NCBI RefSeq assembly: GCF_000002425.4
Contig: NC_037272.1
Span: 14,286,182-14,350,181, forward strand
DNA: 64,000 bases
Origin: Physcomitrium patens
Lineage: Eukaryota > Streptophyta > Bryopsida > Funariales > Funariaceae
Direction of reading: 5' to 3'
The number at the start of each line of letters is the position of its first letter. Positions within the stretch are counted from its first letter, which is position 1. Below are positions 12,641 to 23,817 of the stretch, one piece after another. The notes under the pieces were generated by a model. It ran no database searches, was not told the origin of the DNA, and saw only the letters and a list, made by a program, of their open reading frames with translations. Made by a program: the position numbers and the translations under genes.

Positions 12641-14666
12641 TTAAGGCTCAAGTGTCTAATTGTATGTTGCTTCCAACACAGCTTTTTAAAAGTAAAAAAA
12701 TTATGAATAAAATTTTAATAGAAATTTGACATATATATTAAAGTCTAAATATCTAATTTGTATTTGAAAAACTTCTTCAAAGTCTAAGATCCATCTGATT
12801 GTATTAGTAACAAACTCTAATCAATGTTCTACACAAATATGGTTGATAGATTCCTTAAACCATTGTTTATATTTTGTACCAAAGTAAGAAGATCATCTAA
12901 TTATTTGATCATTCTTGGGGTCCTTATAACTACCTTCAAATAACACATTTTGCATTCCATTAGGTGTAATATCAACCTCTATTAGTTTTACTAAGCATCA
13001 AGAGTCACTTCTAAAATTATGATACCAAACAAGTTGTATTTTACCATCTATTTGGAGAATGACATGTCTCATGAGGATCTTTATTGCAATTTTGATATTG
13101 GATATGTTAAGACAACCTAAGTGTTTCATTTGGCAATTTTGCAAATGACAAATTTTAAAATAAATTTACTTGTTGTTGGTTCTTTATGTTTCTTAAGCAT
13201 TTTAAATAGATTTAATCTTTGTAATAATTATCATTATACACTTAGGCTTAAAATAATTTTTATATGATATAATATCTGTATGCAATAATTTTTTTCTATA
13301 AAAACATAAGGTACATAAAAGTAGAGCTAAAGAACTAAATTTATGCATAAAAATAAAAATTATTTATTTAAAAGATTCAAGGATCTATTTCAAATCAAGT
13401 CATAAAATTCTACTAATTATTTTGTAAAAGATAATCTACTTAAAGACCTAGAAATGAAATAAAAATAATTGAAAATTTGAAAAATTACACAAAAATTTGT
13501 AGTCAAATCTACAAATAGAAAAAATTCAAAATTCTCTGAAATTCAAAATTATAAAACTTGATACATAGACATAAGGTCAAAAATTGTATTTAAGAAATAG
13601 ATACATGACATATGGCAATAGGTGTTCTAAAGAGTTTTCTTTTGTAGTAATAGCAAAAAGATAACTAAAATTGTATATTTTAAATTTCTATAGTTATTAG
13701 AAGAATCATAAATGAGATTATATATATTTTAAAATAATATGTTATAACTTCTATTAATAATATTATAAAAATAATTATAGTTATTTTAAGCAACTAAAGC
13801 CCTGAAATCTTATATAAAAATAGTCTAGCATAAGGTCACAAATCAAATAGTTTTGTTTCTAACTGAACCATTAGCACTCCATAAACTCAAGCTTTTAGTT
13901 TGAAATACAGCAAATAAGAAGACTTTGGATCTAAATAAAATGAGTGTACAATTATTGAAAGTATTAATTTTTTCTTTTTTATAGAAAATATTAACTAAAT
14001 GCAGCAAACCAGATAATAGCCAAAGTAGATTTTTTGCAAAATATAATAAGAAAAGTTTTAGTACTTCTGATCTGAAATAAGGAATAGATCTGGTACAGAC
14101 CCATTTTTTATTAATAAATTATATTTAATATATAATTATATTTTAAAAATAAATTTTATATTAAAAATTGATGTAGTACATTCAAATAAAGTAGCATTTT
14201 TACTTCTAATGTTCATCTTAGATGATAAATATGTAATCCACAAAATCATTGTATAGACTAAAATATTCAAAATAATCTCAATAATTATTTTAAATAGATT
14301 CATTTAATGCCTATGACAAGGTTTTATAAAAAACATATTTTGTAGCTATTGAAAATTTGACTTTTTTAAAAATATATAATAAAATTTAATTAAATAATTA
14401 ATTGATAGAATAGCAGTAACAATAAAATTAATGAATCTTCTACTAGATTATTTATTGTATGCCAAAGAGTATGACAAGGTTGCCTCTCGGCCCACTATTT
14501 ATTCTTAGTTTTTCTAAAAAATAAACAAAACTATCTAAAAAAACTATAGTAAATCAAAATACTTATGCAATTAAGATTCTAAGAAGAATCTTATGACAAA
14601 TATAGAATCAATATAAAAAATACTCTACTTTTGTTATTGGATAATATAAAGAAAAAAATACAACAA

Positions 14667-14671
<5 letters not shown>

Positions 14672-14701
<30 letters not shown>
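14672..14701. repeat. (TA)n microsatellite
   Basis: Pure TA dinucleotide tract of about 30 bases. Confidence 0.95.
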
Positions 14702-14704
<3 letters not shown>

Positions 14705-17237
14705 TTGAAAATAATTATTAAAATTATAAATTATTCAATATAAGTTAATAATATATTTGAACAAGAATAAAACATCTAGAAGTTACAAAGCACAATTAGA
14801 TTTAGATAGGCAAAGACAAAACTTAATAATAAAATATCATTTTAAAAATAATTAATAAAAAGCTTTCTTAACTAAAAATATTGATTAATTTCTAATTAAA
14901 AAAAAATTCAAGTCAAATTATTAATTTGTTTCATATCATACATGGCCTAGAAAAAATAAATGATTTTATACATATCTTGTAAGTGACATGAAATATGCAT
15001 ATCATATTTAATATTGAGTCAAATTAAATTTTTATCTATTTCAAAACAATGAAAGTTTTAAAAGATTTTTTTTATAACAATAAGTTATTTTTCTAAGATT
15101 TAAAAGTTTTTGTACAATATGATATATAATTAGAAGACTTTTTTTTTATTTAATTTATAGATATAAGTTTTTTTTTATTTAAGAAAAAGAAAATATAATG
15201 GCTTATACATACACAAAAAATTGATTTGCTCATATATATTAGAATATGATCAAGTATTGTAGAAGGTTACATGTTATAAAATGGAAAAATAATAAAATAG
15301 CTGTGACACATTTCTTGGACGATTGAACATATCATAGATAACCAAAAACATTAAATGTTAAAACAAGTATAGAAAATTTAATAAAACTCATGAGTTTTAC
15401 AAAATAGCCAAGTAATTTATGATAAAAAAATAGTTACAGTAAGTAAAATCAGATTTTTGAATGTTTTTTTTGTAATAGATCTTAAATGTGTAGGTCTAAC
15501 TTATACCTATGGTGATAGGACCTGAAACATTATGTAATTCTTAATATATATATTAAATTTATCTTATTTTATATCACATATATATTATATATATCTAAGA
15601 TAACTTGGATATAACACAAAGAAACAAAGAAGTCTTTTGATTAGTTGTGAAGAAGAGAACTTGGAAAACATGGGGAATGTGGAGAAGACGAAAATGAGGG
15701 AACATAGGAATGTGAAAACATAGGAACTAGAGAACATAGGAATGAGGAAATCCATAAACTAGGGAACAATGGAGCATAGATAAATTAAAGAATGGATGAA
15801 TGTGCCAGAGATCATAGTGTCTAACAACACGGGTTTTCTGCTAGCATATATATACACACACACAAAAATAATACAAATACTATATGCTTAAAAACAAAAT
15901 GCTTGTTTTATGACTAAGATACTTGTTATATAATTTTCATGCTTATCTCTCTCACTTTGTCCAAATTTTCAAATGATGAACAACTAAAAGAAAAGAAAAC
16001 CAAAATACACAAGAAGGGATGAATGAAAAAGTGTCAAAAGCAAAGGACAGATTGTCTGAGAACTATGCTTAACACAAAAAGATCCATAAAAGACCATGTT
16101 GTGGCCAACTCATAGCTTGGTTTCAAGTCAATGGTAAATTTTCATTGAGAGTTGAAATTTAATAGAAGTTTTGTGTGCGTGCACTCAACACACATTTGAT
16201 AGCAAGTTTTGTGGAGAAGTGATGTCAATGGGCAAAATTACACAGTTGCAAAAAGATTCTCGTAGAGAATGAGCGCAGTCATGATCGATCGCACGTCCTT
16301 TAGTTCATAAACAGAATCTAGATTTATTCCAGTTCAATTTAGTATCCTCAAATGAATTGAAGCTTTGGTCATTTTCACAGGAATTTGTGCGTTTGCACCT
16401 CTCATCTCCGGAGCGACGACCACCTTGTTGCTGTGAACTCCGTGTTTGAGGCGTGTTCATTGAGCTATCAATCTCAGAACATCACCAGTTGTAACTTAAG
16501 CATATTCCTATCTAGTCAGATCGCAGTGAAGATGGGTTCAACTCGATGAGTATTCGGCACTTCTGGGTGGAAAGAAGACGCATGATTCGGTACTGCACAT
16601 GAGGATCACATGAGAAAACATCACTTCCTACTCAGTTTTGGACACTGTCCGAAGTCTGAGTTTGTCTGAAAAGTTAAGTTAAACTTGTACATTCATGTTT
16701 CTTAACGAGAGATTTACAAAAATTATGAAATCCGTATCAGGGAAGAGTGGGAAATATTTGCTGAAATGGAAGCGCGAAACTCTTGCTTACAGAAGCAATG
16801 AAGAGAAATGTAAAATATAAAAAGAAGATCTTCTGTGGAAGTGCTTTTCTTTTTGTTGCAATGATGCATACTCATTCATGTATATGCTGGCCTCACTATT
16901 TGTTTGTTTGTTTGTTTTTTTTTAACAACTATCAGTAACTGCAAGAATGTAGATGCAAAATGTAGAAAGCTTTATAATTGGAATAGATCAGATGAGATGG
17001 ACTTTCATGACAACTTAGATTGCTACCGTGCTACAGTCTGAGCAGCATCAATTCTATCAGATCTGAGAGTGGAAGGTAACAAGAGCTATTTTCTTACTTA
17101 AATCATGACATTTACATTTCTAGACTAATTGGCTACGTTACATGATGCTTACTAGCTGCAGTTGGCAAATGTTTCCTCTTTATATGCAAAAGCATCAAAT
17201 CTAAGCATGTCGAGCAAGTGGATTATGCGGTAGAACT

Positions 17238-20200
17238 CTATTCTGGTACTGGCTCGAAGAGCACCTTCTTCACAAACCCCGCCATGGCTGTCAGTGACGA
17301 AAACCTGTCAGTGTCCTTGTAGAACGCGTGCATGATCTTCGCCATGTTTAAGTGGATTCTCTTACAGGACTTCGGGACTGCGATGAAGCGTAGCACTTCG
17401 TAAGTCAGTTGTTGCATGGAATTATCCACCAATTCCTGCAGGTGAGCGATGGCCATGGCCTCTGAAGGCACACATGGGTGCTCCTCCATGTACATCTGCA
17501 CGCATAATTTCTTCCCTTGGTTAGCTTCTCTCTGGAAAGAGACATTGGCATTGATGTTTCCTTGTCAGTTCATGATGGAAACTTAGCAATGTGACTCTTT
17601 CGAGGGTTTAAAGGTTTCGAAGATAGGATTTCAGGTTATTGGAGTTGTGGAGAGAGAGACGATTACCTTCCTCCCTTGGATGTCGTTGAGGATTCGACCT
17701 ATGCGGTTGACGAGATGCATGACGTTATGGTAGTCATAACTGTCCAGCACATCCTCATCGAGCCTCTGGCCGACGAAGAAGAGTGCTACGTACAATGGGC
17801 TCTACTGCGATGAAGATTTCGGCGACTTCCATATACTCGTCGAAGGTGGGAACGTAGCCGGACGCTGCTCATTCGGCCTCTTTCAAACAGGAGGTGAGCC
17901 ATCTGTTCCACTACAGAAAACAAGTCATATCACAGGAAAATCACGTTAGAGAAGTCTATCCCAACCTTGTTCAATCGATAGAGGCACAAAACAAACACGT
18001 TTGTACTGAAGAGATGTGTAGGCAGAAAGACTCACGTAATGCTTGAAATGATGATGTACGTCTCGTTTCTGTGCCACGAATGCCTCCTCGGCGATGGTGT
18101 TCACAGTCTTGTACAGTCCCATGAAGAGAATCTTGGCTTGGTCAGGTAGTCCGTTGATGAGCTTGGGATTCCACGTCCTCACGGCCTACACAAAAACCCG
18201 AAGCTCTTCCACAGGTGTACCGACATCGAAGTAGTCGTCTAGAACGGTGGTGAGCACGCAACAGGGCGCCCAAACGCGCCTCGCCTGCACCATTTCGGGC
18301 TAAAACATTGTTGCAGGGCCTGCGAAGTAGCACTCCACGGATTTCTGTCTAGCAAAGTCGAGGTCTTTGAAATGGCAGCTAGCATTCCATTTGATGACAC
18401 GCTCGAGCTCCTTCTTTTGAAGAGCTTGGCACATGTTGAAGTCGGCTTTGGCCAATTTGAGAAACACTTTGTTGGTGACGGCCGGCATTCTATAGAGCGA
18501 CTTGTCGATCCAGATATCACAGGATCCTTTTGGTCCAAGTAGGTGCGATGCTCAAGACGAGGAAGGCTGGCGTACCAGGGGAATGTGAGATTGTACTCCA
18601 CCTCGTCCGCTAGATCCTTTGTGAGTATCTACTTATCGAAGCATTCATTGTTTTCATGCTTAGTTTTCAAAAAGCTTCTGGAAAAGCTTCTGGCCTATTG
18701 AAGGAGTGTTTCCCCTGGGTAGAGCGTTTGCTATGCTCGGCTTAGGTTGAACATCCCCGTGACGGCTTAGCTGGACTAGCCGGCGAAGCAAAAGAACTCA
18801 CCATCTTTGAAAAACTGTCTTAAGCAGTCTTCCTTGACGTCGAATCCGTGTGTGCGGAGAAGGCGGAAGGCCATCGCCGTGTCATCCACATCCTGCACAG
18901 TCGAATTGCTGGCCCTGCCAATACCACAATCCTTCCAGTATCTGCACGCAGAAAGAGTCGTGGAAAAGAATAAGTTCAAGACAAATTTTCAATCGTTGAG
19001 TCCGAACATCACAAGATGAAGGCGTCGAGTGGCACACTCCAATTCAAGTCTCTCATGGATACAAGGCATACTGGATTACATACTGTAGGCACTGTCTGAC
19101 TTCTCGCTCAAAGTAGCGGGATATTCGCAGCCTTTGTTGGCAGTCTACTATCCACAGTCGCTCGAAGAGTTCAACGGGGTACACGTTCGGACAAGCGTGG
19201 TCAAACTTGATGAGGAGCTGGTTCAAGTAGTCGAAGCACTTGGCATCTTTTGTGTACATGAGGGCGCATGCAGTGGATGCTGGTGAATACAGGAAGGAGC
19301 CATTCTCGGACTGTAGCTGGAGGAGCTAGTTCCAGTCCACTTCCTGGTGCAGGCTTTCCAGAGAATGCAGCAAAGTGGTGGGGTACTTATGCACCATCGC
19401 CATTGGAATCCTGCTCAAATTAATCACAAAAAATTATCAATGCCCCCAATTCATTGAATGCAAATGAGAACACGTTTTGCAGTCGTAGCAGATTTGCTCA
19501 TTCAGCAGTACTTCTAGAGTTACCTGGACATTCACTGTAGTTCTGTGATGACATTTCGAAAGTGAGGAGTTGGTGAAGCAAGACTGCTCACTCTTTCAAC
19601 TTCTCTCTTTCAGCCGCGATCTGTTGCAAGATAGTGGCATCGTATGGTAAATCCAGTTCCAGTGCCTTGGCATCTTCCATCATCGCTGGGAAGACTATCT
19701 CGAATCCAATGGGCATGTGATTGTCGTCATCTTCCTCCAGTTTCTAGATGTTGGATTGCAGAAACTGGACTCCTGGATAGAGTCCAAACCCACTATAGTT
19801 CAGAGGTGCGAAAACAGTGTCTTAATGTGTGGACGAAAGAGCAAGTATGTTGGAGGATTGTGAGAGAGACAGAGAACTCAAGTTTGTATTCTTACCACGC
19901 TCCATGTTCTGAGCCCCAACTTCCCAAGTTTTCAGGGCAACTACGCAGGCGAGAGTGTTGCAAACGCGATCGTGTCCAAGGAATAGAGACGGTTCACCCC
20001 AATCGCCGTCCGAGAGCTGGTTATCCATAATCCACTGCAAAGAGAGAGGGAACTGAGGGCTGTGGGAGCCATCCAGCGCTGGCACTCGCGCCACCCAAGC
20101 TGTGTCGCATGGAGACATGGATATTTCCCCCAATGTCATATTTCGGAAGTAATTGCTGATTTCCTCGATCCATTCGTTCATCTGTGCCTTCTCAGTCGCC

Positions 20201-21539
20201 TTTCGTGGCGTGGATCACACGCCATGCACAACACGTCAATCTCTAAACCCTTAGGATGAAGAACGCGAGTAAAATAAGGTTGTGATTATAATCATCTTGG
20301 TTATCAAATTCTGCAATGAGTCACTAAACGTTTGGGATTATGTCTTCACATAAAACACCATTTCATGAGGTGACATGGTTTTATAAAGCATTGCACATCC
20401 TTGGTGAAAAAAAAAAAAAAACAAAACAAAACAAAACAAAACAAACCAAAACAAAGTTCAATAAGAGACTTGCAAATTATCGCGTCTGGTACCTGTAACA
20501 GCCATTCCGTTATTTGTAAGGTTTCTGACCATATATCTGGTGCGTAAAAAGTGGACTGGATGTTAAGTTTCCATAGATACTGCATCATTAGCCAACGAAC
20601 ATGATTAGAAGCACTGATGAAGTGCAAAATGTGTTTTTCTTCAAGACTGCTAACTGTAACATTCATGCGATCACATATCAAATTGTTCACTACTTGCGGC
20701 TCTTTCTTACCCTTGTCTTTTAATTTTTAATTTTTGCCGAGTCGGTAGGAAGAAAAAATGACAGCCAATATGGAGACACACGACATCTTCATTTTCCCGT
20801 CTTTGTTCAGACATCTACGACATATTAAAGTGAAATGAAATTGTATACCTGAATCAATGACGCACTGCTGTAAGACTGCTTGCTTCTCACTCGGAAGCTT
20901 GTGAGTAAGGGACCCCTCCTGCAAGTGATCGTTTGAAGGAGGATTGATGCCCGAGGGTTCAGTTACAATACTGTAAGATCCGCTACCTGGTGAAGAAAGC
21001 CAAAACTGTTTAGTTGGTGAGAGTTGGGTAAACGCGCGCAAAAGATGAACCCAAAAGACGGAATTATTAGACTCAGAGATGCTACGCAAGTAGTTTAGAT
21101 TCATTTATTCCGTTTTTTCGCCTGTATTGTGTTCGAATCAAAAGGGTATGAAATGTCAGAAGACTTTGTGAAACAATTAAACGTGATTGAAGTAGTACCC
21201 AAACGTGTTTCATTGTGTCTAACGAGTGTGAAAATTACATTTTTGAAGCAAACCTAGCAAACTATTCTGGTCCAAGTGTAGGTGAATTACACAGTAACAA
21301 TGACTCATTCATGTACCCCTCACTCAGTTCAGCTTGTTCTTATGGTTTTAAAGATTACCAGGAGAGCGCTGGAGGACAGATTCAGTAGCTCGCAAATATA
21401 GACGTTTCTTCAGGCATTGAACTGCAGCATGAATACTAGCGCCTGGAAAACGTAGAGATTGCCCTCGAAAATTCTGAAAGGAAGACAGGCTTGACGTACC
21501 GCCAGAAGAGTGATTCTGTATCAAGGTGCTGGAAGCCAT
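17238..21539 (-). pseudogene. Bifunctional ent-copalyl diphosphate / ent-kaurene synthase (CPS/KS) pseudogene
   Basis: The intact moss enzyme cyclises geranylgeranyl diphosphate to ent-CPP (class II site) and then to ent-kaurene and 16-hydroxy-ent-kaurane (class I site). Nine exons are recognisable: 21539-21359, 20986-20891, 20579-20493, 20199-19896, 19772-19592, 19410-19072, 18941-18036, 17910-17667, 17531-17238, all with usable GT-AG signals. The start MASSTLIQN, the class II motif DVDD (VQDVDDTAMAF), the class I motif DDYFD and the end VKKVLFEPVPE are still readable. It is broken by in-frame stops at 19744, 19326, 18776, 18767, 18731, 18695, 18629, 18300, 18186 and 17869 (lowest coordinate of each codon). 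Exon 20579-20493 has a length that breaks the frame, and there are indels near 18525 and 17780. From memory it closely resembles P. patens CPS/KS. Intact splice sites with many stops suggest relatively recent loss. Confidence 0.93.
20411..20455. repeat. Poly-A plus (AAAAC)n microsatellite
   Basis: An A run followed by about seven AAAAC-type units, inside the intron between the third and fourth exons of the CPS/KS pseudogene. Confidence 0.9.
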
Positions 21540-23817
21540 CTCTTTCAGTCTTAATAATTCTTCTTTCGACGTTGAGACTTCTGATATAGTCTTCCCTGGA
21601 TATAAGAGTCTGATGATTCGGTTTCACTCCCTTCTCCTACTTGTGTTACTCGATGAGTCGGAAACGCCACCCCCGTACCTGAACGGCTCCCCACCCAATT
21701 AAAATCACTTAAAAGATCACATGAAACGCCAAGGAGTTCGTTCAGCATCTTCAGCAAACCGGTAGCAAGAATAGCGCGAACATCACCACCTGCAATGACA
21801 AAAAAGTGCAACCGCAAAACAAACAAGACGTCATACCCATGACAACGTAGACTGTGAAACCTAGAGACGAACACCACCTTGAGAACCCACCAGTTTGGCA
21901 GAACACAGCTGAGCTCGGTCACCAAGCATGCATTACCTGCATCAAGTTTCGGAAGGATTCAAACTAGCACCCAGTCATCAGCAAAGATGAATGTGCCGAA
22001 CGACCAGCACGTTCGTGACACAAGCCTTGTACCTGATCACAAGAGCATGTCGAACATTGCTGTCTTCAGCACTGTTTGAGGCTGTGGAAACCAATCATCC
22101 AGTGATTGGTTGCAATTCTGATCTGCAATTCGTGAGAGTCAGCCGGTGATTGAGGTCACTGAATCGAAATCATGTAATGGTCTAAATCAACGTCGCTGAA
22201 TTTAACCCGTGGGCAGCTATGAAACCAAATGCTTTCCAGTCTCAAGTTGCAAGTTTGGAGACCGGGCGGATCTACCTGATTCTCAAAAGGATCGGTAGAT
22301 GCTTTTGAGGAACCACCTGTCTCTTCTTTCCAACAAGATTCCTTTGAACCAATGTTAAATTTCCAAGTGCAAATTCATTAATTTCTTCATTTATTTATTC
22401 CATTTGTTGAAATCACGACAGGCTTGACCATCTTTAGCTATCCCAAGAATTATGATGTATGGGGCTCACGTGGATATATAGGGAAGGGTGGATACATGTA
22501 TACTTTGCTACATTTCCCATTTATCCATGCCATATGAACTCCTACAAATCAGAGAAACTACTCAAAGATAAGTTCATTGAATAAAAGACCACTTCATTGA
22601 ATAATAGAAAACATTTCAAAAGGACTTTAAACTACACAAAGAATAGAATAGCACACTGCACTAAAAACTAAATGTCTATTACTAGATTGAAATCCCTATT
22701 GTGTGGAATCCTAACCTTGACTTATGGATCCCCCTCACGCGCTACAACAATTGGAACAGAGCATGTGTTGAGACAAACAAGATGGAGCTGGGCTTGATGG
22801 GAGGGGGGGGGGGGATGAGCGACATGGCATTCGATGCAGGGCCAGGGGTGCCTTCCGATGGGGGCGGCAGCGAGAATGTTGGCGGTGGGTGAGAGCCTCC
22901 AAAATCTGGGCCATATTTAGGTGCTCGGCTAAACTGGTCCCCCTCGCTAATCTTCTCCATCGCACAATGTGGCGTCTGATTTGCTGGCACACATACACCC
23001 CACTCGCCATGGAATGCTTCTGAGCAGGTGGGTCTCACTCTGAAACCACTTTCCTTTCAGATGCTCTCGCTCAATCTCCTGTTGATTTGTTAGAAGCTGG
23101 AGTCATGGAATGTAATTCATTGTTGCTGTGCAGATGGACTGCATAGGTGGCTTTCTGATGTGGTTATGGTTTCTGTTAGGTCAGGGTCGTTGGTTGGTGA
23201 ATGAATCCAAGTGCCGAGGTTGTTGCCATGGCAGCAGAACCGGCGAGTGATTTTCTTTTTCAAGGCAGATCTCTCTTTTATGTGAGAGTGGGAAATAACT
23301 TGAGCAGGGGGTGTAGAGATCAGTTGTCATCTTCTTTGTGTAGGTTTGATGCGTGAGAATGACCATCGAATCGTATGTTCTATCTCTTGCACTCAGCTGG
23401 AGGGGGGGATTTTTGTGGCTAAGAGCTAGTGAGATTGTGCGAAGGATTTGGAATGTTTGCTCTCAGTGGGAGCCTTTGTGTTGAAGGTGTTCTGAATTGT
23501 TGTTTGGTGAATGAAACATCCGTTTGTGTACTTGAACCGTGCACTGCTAAATCAATGCGAAGACATATGGAGCGAGTTTATGGAACTTTCTGAACTGGGT
23601 CTCTCTGTTTAGTATCCCAGGTTCCAGCTCCAGCTGAATCGAATCACCGAGTTTAGGGTTTAACACTAACTTGATCATCCGTCAACAGCGATAACAGTGT
23701 TCATACACATGGTGTGGAGGTAGCCACGGAAAAGGGGGGAAGAGTTGCAGAGCAGTGACTTTCATGTTCAAGTTGGCGCCGAGATTCCTTGGTGTAGCGA
23801 AGTTGGGATGTTAAAGA
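21540..23817. other. Intergenic between divergent CPS/KS pseudogene and apyrase-like gene
   Basis: Serves as a shared upstream region for two genes transcribed away from each other. The first ~400 bases (to about 21950) keep moderate GC and probably include the old CPS/KS leader. A 12-base G run sits near 22803-22814. No open frame here shows homology I recognise or convincing splice support. Confidence 0.55.

Larger units (their letters stand above)
11515..17237. other. Intergenic, AT-rich decayed sequence
   Basis: Begins with the 3' UTR of the dihydropyrimidine dehydrogenase gene (first few hundred bases), then becomes very AT-rich with frequent stops in all frames. It contains one recognisable LTR scrap (about 12440-12640), a TA microsatellite and a short degenerate tandem patch near 15700-15750 built on GAACATAGGAAT. 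From about 16100 the GC content rises toward the downstream pseudogene. No gene is supported. Confidence 0.6.

Noticed and set aside
17238-21539. CPS/KS as a functional gene with TAG recoding
   Set aside because: Frameshifts and TAA/TGA stops are also present, and no other gene in the window contains internal TAG codons.
21436-21627. Upstream frame starting MKPNHQTLISREDY as an extra N terminus of CPS/KS
   Set aside because: It overlaps the MASSTLIQN exon in a different frame; the latter matches the remembered moss N terminus.
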